Positions 15,770-24,748 of a stretch of DNA of 64,000 nucleotides are shown piece after piece (within the stretch, counting starts at the first letter, position 1; each line of letters opens with the position of its first letter). Below the pieces are notes generated by a model, which was not told where the DNA came from, did no database searches, and saw only the letters and a program-made list of their open reading frames with translations. The stretch spans positions 175,180 to 239,179 of the forward strand of contig JADGEQ010000003.1 in the NCBI GenBank assembly GCA_016744295.1, in the 5' to 3' direction. A program made the translations under genes and the position numbers. The stretch comes from Desulfobacteraceae bacterium. GTDB taxonomy: Bacteria; Desulfobacterota; Desulfobacteria; Desulfobacterales; Desulfobacteraceae.

Positions 15770-16869
15770 AAATACGCTCCTGGCTCATTTTCCTCCTGGT
15801 CACATTTCATCTGACCATTTCCCCGGCTTTTTCCGGTCAATCTGGTGCTGATTCCGATTCCGGTCCCGGCAATAATCCTAGCTCGGGTAACAGAACCATA
15901 ACCCTTGTCGACTACAGGGGTAAGTCTCTGGACCTGACCCAGCCAATTGGTCGTATTGCCTGCCTCTATGCCTTTACGGGCCATGTGGTCACCATGCTGG
16001 GCCGGGGCCGGGACATGGTTGCCGTGGTCAAGGGCTTAAAAAAAGACAAGCTTTTGCGCCGGATTATACCTCAAATTCAACAGATGCCCGTGGTGTCCGG
16101 CGGCGGTATCATTCATATTGAAGCGTTGTTAAAGACACGGCCGGATCTCGTCTTTCTCAAGCCTGAAACCGCACAAATCAAAGCAGAGCTCAAAAAGCTG
16201 GACCGTTTCAAAATTCCCTATTTTGTTGCTGGCTACACCAGTATGGCCCAGCAGATGGAGACCATAGAAATGATCGGAAAGGCCATTGGATGCTATGAAA
16301 AAGCCATGGGATACACCCGCTATTACAAGGGTGTGGTAGATCAAGTTCGATCCAGAACACAGGAGATACCAGAGGCCAAAAAAGTTCACCTCTACCACTC
16401 TATTAACGAGCCCTACAGAACCGATGCCGTCGGCACCATTGAAGCGGACTGGACAGAAGCCTGCGGTGTCGTCAATGTATCTGTGAAGCCCAGGCTCTCC
16501 GGCCATGACAATAAAAGTTTTGCCAATATAGAGCAAATTCTGCTCTGGAATCCCGGGGTAATCATTGTCAATGAGGCTGAAACAGCCAAGCTGATTCTAA
16601 CCGATAAAAAATGGGCACCCCTTCGGGCGGTTCAGGCAAAAAAGGTATTTACCATCCCCGTGGGTATCTCCAGGTGGGGCCACCCCGGTGGGCTTGAAAC
16701 CCCCCTGGCGATTATCTGGACCGCCAAAAAGGTCTATCCTGAACTTTTTCAGAAGGTTGACATGAAGACTGAGGTGAGGGATTTCTATAAACAGTTTTTT
16801 AACCTGAGCCTTGAAGACAAAATGCTGGATAAAATCCTCAATGGGAAGGGCATGCGCCTGGACAAATAG
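15766..16869 (+). CDS. Periplasmic binding protein, FecB/BtuF type (second set)
   Basis: A 367-residue binding protein with a signal peptide (residues 1-24, ending SPAFSGQ). Fold landmarks are LVDYRGKSLDL near residue 46, KTRPDLVFLKPE near 120, WNPGVIIVNE near 262 and RWGHPGGLETPLA near 300. The ligand is an iron chelate or corrinoid by family. It closes the plus-strand ABC operon. It pairs with the protein at 1412-2524, but identity is modest, so the two importers may take different ligands. Confidence 0.88.
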   Translation: MKIRSWLIFLLVTFHLTISPAFSGQSGADSDSGPGNNPSSGNRTITLVDYRGKSLDLTQPIGRIACLYAFTGHVVTMLGRGRDMVAVVKGLKKDKLLRRIIPQIQQMPVVSGGGIIHIEALLKTRPDLVFLKPETAQIKAELKKLDRFKIPYFVAGYTSMAQQMETIEMIGKAIGCYEKAMGYTRYYKGVVDQVRSRTQEIPEAKKVHLYHSINEPYRTDAVGTIEADWTEACGVVNVSVKPRLSGHDNKSFANIEQILLWNPGVIIVNEAETAKLILTDKKWAPLRAVQAKKVFTIPVGISRWGHPGGLETPLAIIWTAKKVYPELFQKVDMKTEVRDFYKQFFNLSLEDKMLDKILNGKGMRLDK

Positions 16870-17019
16870 GCTTTACAGAAAATCCCAAATCATATTTATT
16901 ATGGCATAGTTCCATCTTTTTATGCTATTTGATTACAATGTCTACACATGGTAGTTGATTGATCAGAGAAAAATATTCGCTGAGAATAAACAAATAGAAC
17001 TCTATTTTAGATAATTGAA

Positions 17020-19576
17020 TTGATAAAAAGTCCGGTACCTTATAGCTTTTTATACCCAGCTGTGCAAATAGTATGGCACATTGAAAGAATCCTGATATTG
17101 AGATACACGACGAGCCAGTTATCGCATACATTTGAATTAAACAAAAGAGGACGTACTTCTTTTCTGATAGTATTTTTTGTACTTTTTATAATTTCAGCAC
17201 TTATTTCACCAGCATGGTCAGATATCAGGATTACCCGAGAAAGCAAAGGGGAAACATCCATCCAGAAAGACCTGTTTTTACTGGAGGATCCAGACGGCCG
17301 GTTCACCATTCAGGATATCACCCAGGGATCTCAAAACAAAAATTTCATTGCCAATAAACAGGCAAAGACCGGATTTGGCTATTCTGATTCAGTATATTGG
17401 ATCAAGCTTACGATTCATAAGGAACCCGAGAATACGCTGTCATGGGTATTAAAGCATACCTATCCACACCTGGATCAAATTGAGTTTTATAGCCCAACCA
17501 GTGACAACGCCTATACTCGAATTTTCACAGGAGATGCGTATTCGTTTAATGAGCGCCCGGTAAAAAACAGATTTTTCATTTTCCCCATTGACCCAACCCC
17601 GGCCGGTACCACCTACTATCTCAGGCTTTCAAGCAAAGGTGCCATCAGCTTTCCCCTTTCCATTATTGATATGAGTGCTTTCCAGGACCAGGATCATGCC
17701 AGTCAACTGGCTACCGGACTCTTTTTTGGTGCACTCCTGATTATGGTGATATATTACCTTTTCTTTTTTATCTTTATCAGAGAGAAGCTTTATTTTTATT
17801 ATGCCGTCCATGTCCTGTTTATAGCCCTTCACCAGATTGTCTGGTTCGGATTTGGCTTTGAATATATCTGGTCTGAATCGCCATGGCTGAACAATATCCT
17901 GGATTTAGTGGCTGGAAATGGTATTTTTTTCTTTCTAGGCCTTTTTACCATGGATTACCTTCGGACGCGGACCCTTATGCCCCGATTACACTATGTATTA
18001 ATGGGATCCACCATTCTGATTGGAGCGGGTTTCTTTATCATCTTTATCCTGGAAAGAAAGTTGGTGCTTGGTTTAATAAACAACCTGCAGATGGCTCAGA
18101 TTCTAATTATTTTAGTTGTTGCAATTACCGGCTGCGTTAAAAGAAATCGTCAGGCTTACCTGTTTTTACTGGCGTGGTCCTTTGCTCTGTGCGGCGCTCT
18201 GCTTCTAATCGGCTATAGAAATAACCTACTACCTGAAATACCCATTTTATCAAATAGTATCCAATTGGGAATTCTGATGAATATCCTTTTGGTTACACTG
18301 GGGCTTGCCCAACGAATAAACGATATGAAAGAATCCATGGAACGTATAAACCGGGATTTTGCCTCCCAGAATACAGAGCTCAGGGGCGCCTATACTGCAC
18401 TGGAATCAAGTGAAAAAAAGTACAGGGATCTTGCAGAACTATTGCCCCAGACCGTTTTCGCATTAGACTTAGAAGGCAATATCACTTACACGAATCAGCA
18501 GGGGCATAAAGCCACAGGATATACGATTGATGAGTTCAATCAGGGAATCAATATATTCGAGCTTTTCAGGCCACAGGACCAGGAACGGATCAGGAGCGGA
18601 ATGAAAAAGATCTTGTCAAACAGGGAATTACGCCAATCCGAATTTATGCTCAAAAAAAAGGATGGTACATTAATGCCCATTGTCCAATATAGTAATGTCA
18701 TTCTGGACGGTGATAAACCAATGGGTTTCAGAGGCGTAATGCTGGACATAACCCAGAGAAAGAAGACTGAGGAGTTGATGATCCAGACAGAAAAAATGAT
18801 ATCCGTCGGAGGCCTGGCCGCCGGTATGGCCCACGAAATCAACAACCCTCTGGCTGGAATAATCCAAACAGCACAAGTTATTCATAATAGACTGACAAAA
18901 CCCATACCAGCCAATGAGAGACTAGCAAAAGAACTTGGAACGTCAATGGAAGTGATCACTGACTTTATGGAAAATCGAAAGATCATTTATTACCTGGAAA
19001 GCATTCAAAGGGCCGGAAAACAGGCTGCAAAAATCATTGAGAATATGCTTAGTTTTGCACGGAAAAGCGATTCGAAAAAACAGGAGAGCCGTATAGATGA
19101 AATTCTTGATACAGCGATTGAACTGGCCCAAAACGATTACGACTTGAAAAAGAAATATGACTTTAAGGATATTGAAATCCTAAAGGAATACAACCCAGAC
19201 ACTCCGCCGGTTTTCTGCGAAAAATCCAAAATTCAGCAGGTGATGTTTAATCTCCTTAAAAATGCGTCCCAGGCGATGAGTAGCTGGGAAAGCATGACTG
19301 CCCCCCCCCAGAATTACCATTCAACTGACAATGGAAGCTGATATGGCCAAAATCAACATCCGGGATAATGGTCCGGGTATGGATGAAGCAGTTCGGAAAA
19401 AAGTTTTTGAACCTTTCTTTACAACCAAAGGCCCAAGCAAAGGAACCGGGCTTGGACTTTCGGTTTCCTACTTCATCATTGTAGATGACCATGGTGGAAA
19501 AATGGAATTGAATTCCCAACCAGGCCAAGGAGCCTGCTTTATTATCTACCTGCCCTTGGGTGGCCATAATGCTTAA
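17020..19576 (+). pseudogene. 7TMR-DISM sensor histidine kinase, frameshifted at a C9 tract
   Basis: A membrane sensor kinase with, in order: a hydrophobic leader (about residues 47-67), an extracellular 7TMR-DISMED2-type domain (70-210), seven membrane segments (225-435), a short coiled coil, a PAS domain (465-585), HisKA with the phospho-acceptor His in [11 protein letters not shown] (about residue 605), and an ATPase domain. The reading frame stops at 19341 after a run of nine C at 19301-19309; removing one C joins it exactly to the frame ending at 19576, which holds the G1 and G2 boxes ([16 protein letters not shown]). So the catalytic part is out of frame here: a real mutation, phase variation or a sequencing error. 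The start is a TTG at 17020 and is uncertain; another TTG at 17098 is possible. No response regulator is adjacent. Confidence 0.8.
19301..19309 (+). repeat. C9 homopolymer causing the kinase frameshift
   Basis: Nine consecutive C residues within the ATPase-domain coding region of the histidine kinase. With eight C the reading frame is continuous and reads MTAPPRITIQLTMEADMA, which aligns with the intact paralogue at 57314-59512 ([17 protein letters not shown]). Confidence 0.9.
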
Positions 19577-19740
19577 TGAATTTTCACCCACTGTTCTTTA
19601 TTTGACAGAAATTAACCCTTGTCCAGACAGCCATTTATTGGTCATACCGGCTTGTGTTGCCATGGTCCGGGCCCACCCCATATTCCAGAACTGCCGACGG
19701 GGGAAACTTTTCGAGTAATTATCCGGGTTATCAAACAGGT

Positions 19741-19989
19741 TTACCCTGCTGTTTTGCGGTAGTCATACCGGGGGATTTGAAGCTTGCCCGGGCAATGATT
19801 CACTGGACAGGTTTTGATCAGATTGTCCTTGGGAAGGCTGGGCCGTTTTTTGTTGAGGGTCTGCTCCTCTTTCCATTGTTTTGCCTGTAGTTCCGTTTCC
19901 GCTTCACCCAGCTCCAAAGTTTTTATTCCGCAACAGTGAAAATATGCGCAAAATAATTTGAATTTATCCGCCACCCGGCTCCCCTCCAT
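19741..19989 (-). CDS. Small Cys-containing hypothetical protein
   Basis: An 82-codon frame not recognised as any family. Features: FCAYFHCCG near the N-terminus and CPVNHCPG near the C-terminus, with a charged, helix-like middle, so metal binding is conceivable. A GTG at 19972-19974 (VADKF) is the better start, since GGAGGGGAG lies just upstream; the ATG at 19989 has no such site. A TATAAT lies about 25 bp before the frame. It sits alone between the broken kinase and the cob genes. The opposite strand also has an open frame (19654-19890) with less support. Confidence 0.35.
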   Translation of the reverse strand: MEGSRVADKFKLFCAYFHCCGIKTLELGEAETELQAKQWKEEQTLNKKRPSLPKDNLIKTCPVNHCPGKLQIPRYDYRKTAG

Positions 19990-20306
19990 TATTTTATTTT
20001 TCCATTATAATTTTATTCACTCTCTATTCGTTCAAGGATTTGTTCAAAATGGACCATGGAATCAAACAGAGGTTAAACTAAACATCGTGTAAAATCAACC
20101 GAATACCCAGGATAACAATGCTTAAAAACCCAGGAGGGTGTTTTCCCTAATTTGATATGAACCGGTTGCCGGCCAAAATCTGTTTAAGGTAGATGGGTTT
20201 TCTTTTGCAGCAAGAATATTTTTAGGTTGCACAGAAGAGGCTGAATACGATATCTTGGTCGAATTTAAAATAAGGGCTAAATTATAAATAAAAGAAGAGG
20301 CTGATT
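19990..20306. other. Intergenic region before cobU
   Basis: AT-rich and without a gene that I can support. It contains a direct repeat AGAAGAGGCTGA at about 20233 and 20291, the second copy providing the ribosome binding site of cobU. I looked for the cobalamin riboswitch core (B12 box) here on both strands and did not see it. Confidence 0.5.
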
Positions 20307-20858
20307 TTGAGAAACAAAGCAAGGATTACCCTGGTTCTTGGCGGGTGCAGAAGTGGTAAAAGCAGGTCTGCCCTGGATGCGGCAGATCAAATAAAAGGGG
20401 ATCAAAAAATATTTTTGGCCACCTCGGTTCCCACGGATCCGGAAATGGACAAACGGGTGGCATCCCACCAGGCAGAACGGGGCGACCATTGGCAGACCAT
20501 TGAAGAGCCGGTAATGATCCATGATATTATTGAAAACACTTCAAAAACAGCGGATGTAATTCTCGTGGACTGCCTGACCCTATGGACCTCCAATCTTTTG
20601 TTTGCCAAATATGACGAGGCAAAAATAGAAGAGGCTGTTGGCCTTTTGAGCGCGGCCCTCAAAGAAAGCTCCTGCCCTGTTTTTTTGGTATCCAATGAAG
20701 TGGGGTACGGGATTGTGCCGGAAAATTCCCTTGCCAGACAATTTCGGGATTATGCGGGATTGGTCAACCAGAAGATCGCTGCAATGGCAGACCGGGTTAT
20801 CCTGACGGTGGCGGGAATTGAAGTTCCCATCAAGCCCAAAGAAAATCAACCCCTATAA
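20307..20858 (+). CDS. cobU: Adenosylcobinamide kinase / adenosylcobinamide-phosphate guanylyltransferase
   Basis: Bifunctional enzyme that phosphorylates adenosylcobinamide and then attaches GMP, activating the nucleotide loop for assembly of a complete cobamide. The P-loop LGGCRSGKS is at residues 11-19, and VDCLTLWTSNLL near residue 88 plus VSNEVGYGIVPEN near 129 are family blocks. Length, 183 residues, is normal. The start is a TTG at 20307 with AAGAGG upstream. First gene of the plus-strand cobamide series; the lower-ligand activating enzyme CobT is not in the window. Confidence 0.93.
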   Translation: MRNKARITLVLGGCRSGKSRSALDAADQIKGDQKIFLATSVPTDPEMDKRVASHQAERGDHWQTIEEPVMIHDIIENTSKTADVILVDCLTLWTSNLLFAKYDEAKIEEAVGLLSAALKESSCPVFLVSNEVGYGIVPENSLARQFRDYAGLVNQKIAAMADRVILTVAGIEVPIKPKENQPL

Positions 20859-20890
20859 ATCCAGCTAAAAACAAAAAAGAGAATGATTGC

Positions 20891-21829
20891 ATGAGCTATC
20901 AACATATTTTCGGTCCGGTTTTGTCCAGACGTCTGGGCATCTCCCTTGGGGTGGACCTTGTCACCCATAAAATCTGTAGCCTGGACTGTGTCTATTGCGA
21001 GTGCGGAAAAACAACCCGTCTGACCCTTGAACGGGGGGACTATGTTTTGTTTGATGCGGTTAAAACAGAGCTGGACCATTATTGGGAACACAATGAAGAC
21101 CCCGATTATATAACCTTTTCAGGTTCCGGAGAACCTACATTGAACCAGGATCTGGGTCGGGTGATCGCCTATATAAAAACTCAAAAACCCAAAATTCAGG
21201 TGGCGGTTCTGACAAACTCCACCCTTTTGACAGACCCAAATGTCAGACAGGAACTGGCCCTGGCAGATCTTGTGGTTCCCTCCCTTGATGCAGTTTCAAT
21301 GGCGGCATTCTTAAAGATCAACCGGCCCTGCAAAGCGCTTTTGCTTGAAGATATGATTCAGGGTATCCAAACCTTTGCAAATAAATTTACCGGGAAACTC
21401 TGGCTGGAGATTTTTATCCTGCCCGGGATCAATGATACCCAAGAGGAGCTGACAGCCCTTAAAAAAATTATTACCCGTATTGATCCTGAAATGGTTCAAC
21501 TCAACACCCTGGACCGGCCGGGTACGGTTTCCACTCTTCGGCCTGCTTCAAAGGAGGAGCTTGATCGGGTGAAAGAAATTTTAAACATGGACATCATCCA
21601 GATCATTGCCAAGGTGACAGACAAGAAAAACATGGGCCAGCATCGGGATATGGCATCTGCCATTCTTGAAACCATCCACAGACGACCCTGCACCCGGGAT
21701 GACCTGGTGGCTGTTTTAACGGCTGACCCGGATCAGATGGACACCCTTTTGGCAACACTTGAAGCCGATGGGCAAATCGAAGCCCGGCAACAGGCCCGGG
21801 GTGTTTTTTACCGGACTGTTAAAAAATAG
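20891..21829 (+). CDS. Radical SAM protein (COG0731-like) in the cob operon
   Basis: A 312-residue radical SAM enzyme. The cluster-binding motif is CSLDCVYC (about residues 32-39), followed by the SAM-contacting FSGSGEPTLN near 77. The C-terminal 65 residues (MASAILETIHRRPC onward) look like a small winged-helix domain ending in RGVFYRT. Related proteins are annotated only as Fe-S oxidoreductases or wyosine-synthesis-like enzymes. Lying between cobU and cobS with 32 and 16 nt gaps, it is probably co-transcribed with them, so a role linked to cobamide metabolism is possible but unproven. Confidence 0.8.
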   Translation: MSYQHIFGPVLSRRLGISLGVDLVTHKICSLDCVYCECGKTTRLTLERGDYVLFDAVKTELDHYWEHNEDPDYITFSGSGEPTLNQDLGRVIAYIKTQKPKIQVAVLTNSTLLTDPNVRQELALADLVVPSLDAVSMAAFLKINRPCKALLLEDMIQGIQTFANKFTGKLWLEIFILPGINDTQEELTALKKIITRIDPEMVQLNTLDRPGTVSTLRPASKEELDRVKEILNMDIIQIIAKVTDKKNMGQHRDMASAILETIHRRPCTRDDLVAVLTADPDQMDTLLATLEADGQIEARQQARGVFYRTVKK

Positions 21830-21845
21830 GACTGTTAAATAAGGG

Positions 21846-22613
21846 ATGAGCATGGAAAAAAAAACAAGCGTTTTGACCGATTTAAGATCTGCACTTTTGT
21901 TTATCACCATTTTGCCGGCGGGCAAAAATGTGGCCTATTCCCCCATGGGCATGATCCGGTTTTTCCCGGTGGTGGGACTGATCATCGGCAGTTTGCTGGT
22001 GCTTACCGATCTTGTGGTATCCCGGCTCTGGGCAACTCCTGTGGCAGCCTTGCTGGATCTACTCTTTTTGGTGGCAGTCACCGGCGCATTCCATCTGGAT
22101 GGGCTGGGAGACACGGCAGACGGTATATTCAGCCACAGGCCCAGGGAACGTGCCCTGGAAATCATGAAAGACAGCCGGACCGGTATGATGGGACTTGTGG
22201 CAGTGATATGCGGTCTGGCCATAAAGTTTGCCGGCATCTGGTCCGTCAAAACAACCTGCGCCCCGGTTGAGATTTTACTTTTGCTTTTGATTGTGCCGGC
22301 CTATTCAAGGGCGTCCATGATTTTTGGCATTAAATTTTTAAATTATGGCAGAAAAGGGGAGGGAACCGGACGGGCACATTTTGGCCGGCCCATCCAATGG
22401 AAGGACTTTCTCTACTGCCTGATACCCCTGTTCTTATCCTTGTTTCTGGGATATAAGGGACTGGTTTTAAATAGTGTGTTTTTCATCGGTGTGGTATCCA
22501 TACTGATTTTTTATAAAAAGAAAATGAACTGTATCACAGGGGATATGCTGGGCGCCATGAACGAGGTATTGGAAGCAATCCTGTTTTTGGCTGCCGGTGC
22601 CCTGGTTTTCTAA
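21846..22613 (+). CDS. cobS: Adenosylcobinamide-GDP ribazoletransferase
   Basis: Integral-membrane cobalamin synthase that joins adenosylcobinamide-GDP with alpha-ribazole or its phosphate. The family motif FHLDGLGDTADG is near residue 82 and DSRTGMMG near residue 110; five or more hydrophobic segments are spread over 255 residues. Two ATGs (21846, 21852) are possible starts; either gives a normal length. It acts after CobU, encoded two genes upstream. Confidence 0.93.
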   Translation: MSMEKKTSVLTDLRSALLFITILPAGKNVAYSPMGMIRFFPVVGLIIGSLLVLTDLVVSRLWATPVAALLDLLFLVAVTGAFHLDGLGDTADGIFSHRPRERALEIMKDSRTGMMGLVAVICGLAIKFAGIWSVKTTCAPVEILLLLLIVPAYSRASMIFGIKFLNYGRKGEGTGRAHFGRPIQWKDFLYCLIPLFLSLFLGYKGLVLNSVFFIGVVSILIFYKKKMNCITGDMLGAMNEVLEAILFLAAGALVF

Positions 22614-22652
22614 GGTGAAACCTCTTATTCCCTTTGTAAAAAGGAAGCAAAC

Positions 22653-23747
22653 ATGATTCAAGGACATGGCGGTAATAAAAACGAACTGGCAAGGCGGCTT
22701 AATTGCCCTGCTGAAGATATAATTGACATGAGCAGCAATTTAAATCCCCTGGGACCGCCGGAAAATATACACAGGATTATCAGGGAAAAACTGTCGGCCA
22801 TCCATTCCCTGCCCGAGCCGGATGCGGCCTCCATGCGTGACGGATTTGCCCGTTACCACGACATTGACCCCACCCGTGTCATTGCCGGCAGCGGCACCAC
22901 TTTTTTTATCTATACCATTCCCAAGGCCCTTAACGCCAAAAAGGTGGTTATCACGGGACCCACCTATTCGGATTATAAAGATGCCTGTGCAATGCACGGG
23001 ATCGAATATACCCATTGCCTGGCCAAAAAAGAGGAAAATTTTCAATTAAACATTGATGAAATCTCTCTAGCGGCAGACAGCTGCGACCTGGTTTTCCTCT
23101 GTAATCCCAACAACCCCACCGGGGCGTTGACAGCCAGGGATAAAATTGAATATCTGATTAAAAAACACCCCGACACCTGTTTTGTGGTGGATGAATCCTA
23201 TCTGCCCTTTGTGGACAATGCCCGGGATCTCTCCCTTGTTTCCCTCCATTATCCCAATTTGCTGGTTTTGTCCTCCATGTCAAAGATATTCAGGATCCCG
23301 GGACTTCGGACCGGGTTTTTAAGTGGCGCGCCTGAATTAATAAGCCAGGTAATGGGATATTATCAACCCTGGAGTGTCAACTCCCTGGCCCAGGAAGTGA
23401 TCACGGATATTTTTGCAAATCCTTCGGCCATTGAGCCCTTTTATGAAAAAACCCGGGCCTATATTAAAGCAGAGATGCAGGTGTTTGCCCAGGCGCTCCA
23501 GGATGTTAAGGGAATCCGGCTCTTTGAAACCCCCACCTATTTTATCCTGGCAGAATTAGGCCAGATGACGGCCCCCGCCTTTTGCCGGGCCATTGGCCAA
23601 GACAAAATTCTCATCCGGGACTGCACCAATTTTCATGGGCTTTCCGACCGGTTTGTGCGGTTTTCCCTCAAAACCAGGGAGATCAACCTGGCCCTGGCCC
23701 AAAGCATTAAAAATACCCTGGCCCAGGGGGGGCGCTCCCATGTGTGA
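22653..23747 (+). CDS. cobD: Threonine-phosphate decarboxylase-like PLP enzyme
   Basis: A class I/II aminotransferase-fold PLP enzyme of the CobD/HisC group. The N-terminus HGGNKNELARRLNCP is characteristic of CobD; CNPNNPTGAL near residue 150 and the PLP-lysine region SSMSKIFRIPGLRTGF near 210 are conserved. In cobamide synthesis it makes (R)-1-aminopropan-2-ol phosphate from threonine phosphate. AAGGAAG lies 6 nt before the ATG. Its end overlaps the cbiB start by 8 nt, supporting the pathway assignment over histidine biosynthesis. Confidence 0.88.
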   Translation: MIQGHGGNKNELARRLNCPAEDIIDMSSNLNPLGPPENIHRIIREKLSAIHSLPEPDAASMRDGFARYHDIDPTRVIAGSGTTFFIYTIPKALNAKKVVITGPTYSDYKDACAMHGIEYTHCLAKKEENFQLNIDEISLAADSCDLVFLCNPNNPTGALTARDKIEYLIKKHPDTCFVVDESYLPFVDNARDLSLVSLHYPNLLVLSSMSKIFRIPGLRTGFLSGAPELISQVMGYYQPWSVNSLAQEVITDIFANPSAIEPFYEKTRAYIKAEMQVFAQALQDVKGIRLFETPTYFILAELGQMTAPAFCRAIGQDKILIRDCTNFHGLSDRFVRFSLKTREINLALAQSIKNTLAQGGRSHV

Positions 23748-24693
23748 GATCTCCTGGTATATCCTTTTTGCCGCCTTTATTCTGGACTTTCTTCTGGGAG
23801 ATCCCCGCTGGCTGCCCCACCCGGTGGTGGGGATGGGAAATGCCATCTTATTTTTTGAAATACGGTTTAGACGATGGATTAAAAACCAATTTTTTTCAGG
23901 CCTTTTGTTTGCCGTTTTTCTCATAACCGCTGTCTGGGCGATCTCCTTTGCCCTGGTAAAACTGGCAGTCTTTATTCACCCTTTGCTGGGAATCGGGGTG
24001 CAGGTGCTGCTTCTTTTTTATTGTTTTTCCGCTAAAAGTCTGGTCCAGGCCGCCCAAGAGGTGGCAGCCCCCCTTGAAGCCCGTGACATTAAACTTGCCC
24101 GGAAAAAGGTGGGGATGATTGTGGGACGCGAGACCCAAACCCTGGATGGGGAAGCCGTTACCAGGGCTACCGTGGAAACCGTGGCAGAAAATTTTGTGGA
24201 CGGTTTTTTGTCTCCCCTGCTTTTTGCCCTTCTCTTTGGGGTGCCCGGTGCCCTTGCTTATAAAATGATCAACACCCTGGATTCGATGGTGGGCTATAAG
24301 AATGAGAAATATATCCTTTTTGGCCGGGCATCTGCCAGGATTGACGATACCGCCAATTTTATACCAGCACGGCTCTCTGTTTTGGTGATCTCCTTTGCTG
24401 CCTTTTTATTGTCCGCCAAAAAAGGGATGTCTGCCCTGAAAACAGGAATTAGCCAGGGACGACGCCATAAAAGCCCCAATGCCGGATATCCCGAAGCAAG
24501 TTTTGCCGGGGCTCTGGAAATGCGCATGGGAGGCCCCAATGTGTACCATGGGAAATTGGTGGACAAGCCCTATATCGGCAGGCAATTCAGCAACCCCGAC
24601 ATCCACGGGATCACCCGGGCCTGTGAGCTGATGCTGCTTTCCGCCTTGGTCTCAAATTTGATTGCCACCGGGCTGAGTCTGCTGTTTTTTTAG
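23740..24693 (+). CDS. cbiB: Adenosylcobinamide-phosphate synthase
   Basis: Membrane protein that attaches aminopropanol (or its phosphate) to adenosylcobyric acid. Start is the ATG at 23740, inside the end of cobD; the longer frame from 23593 is a cobD shadow. Conserved LLGDPRWLPHPVVGMG near residue 15, VETVAENFVDG near 150 and GAPGALAYK-like GVPGALAYK near 170 are typical. The 317-residue length fits the family. Together with cobD it makes the aminopropanol arm and can process cobyric acid or remodelled precursors. Confidence 0.92.
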   Translation: MCEISWYILFAAFILDFLLGDPRWLPHPVVGMGNAILFFEIRFRRWIKNQFFSGLLFAVFLITAVWAISFALVKLAVFIHPLLGIGVQVLLLFYCFSAKSLVQAAQEVAAPLEARDIKLARKKVGMIVGRETQTLDGEAVTRATVETVAENFVDGFLSPLLFALLFGVPGALAYKMINTLDSMVGYKNEKYILFGRASARIDDTANFIPARLSVLVISFAAFLLSAKKGMSALKTGISQGRRHKSPNAGYPEASFAGALEMRMGGPNVYHGKLVDKPYIGRQFSNPDIHGITRACELMLLSALVSNLIATGLSLLFF

Positions 24694-24748
24694 AGCAATT
24701 TGCTTGGATCTGCCTGCATATATCTATTCGCCCAAAAGGAAAGATAAA

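Noticed and set aside
19990..20306. Possible cobalamin riboswitch before cobU, or before the receptor and importer genes
   Set aside because: I looked by eye for the B12 box and the conserved core in the gaps at 9.7-9.9, 13.7-13.9, 16.9-17.0 and 19.6-20.3 kb on both strands and found no match. A covariance-model search would be decisive.
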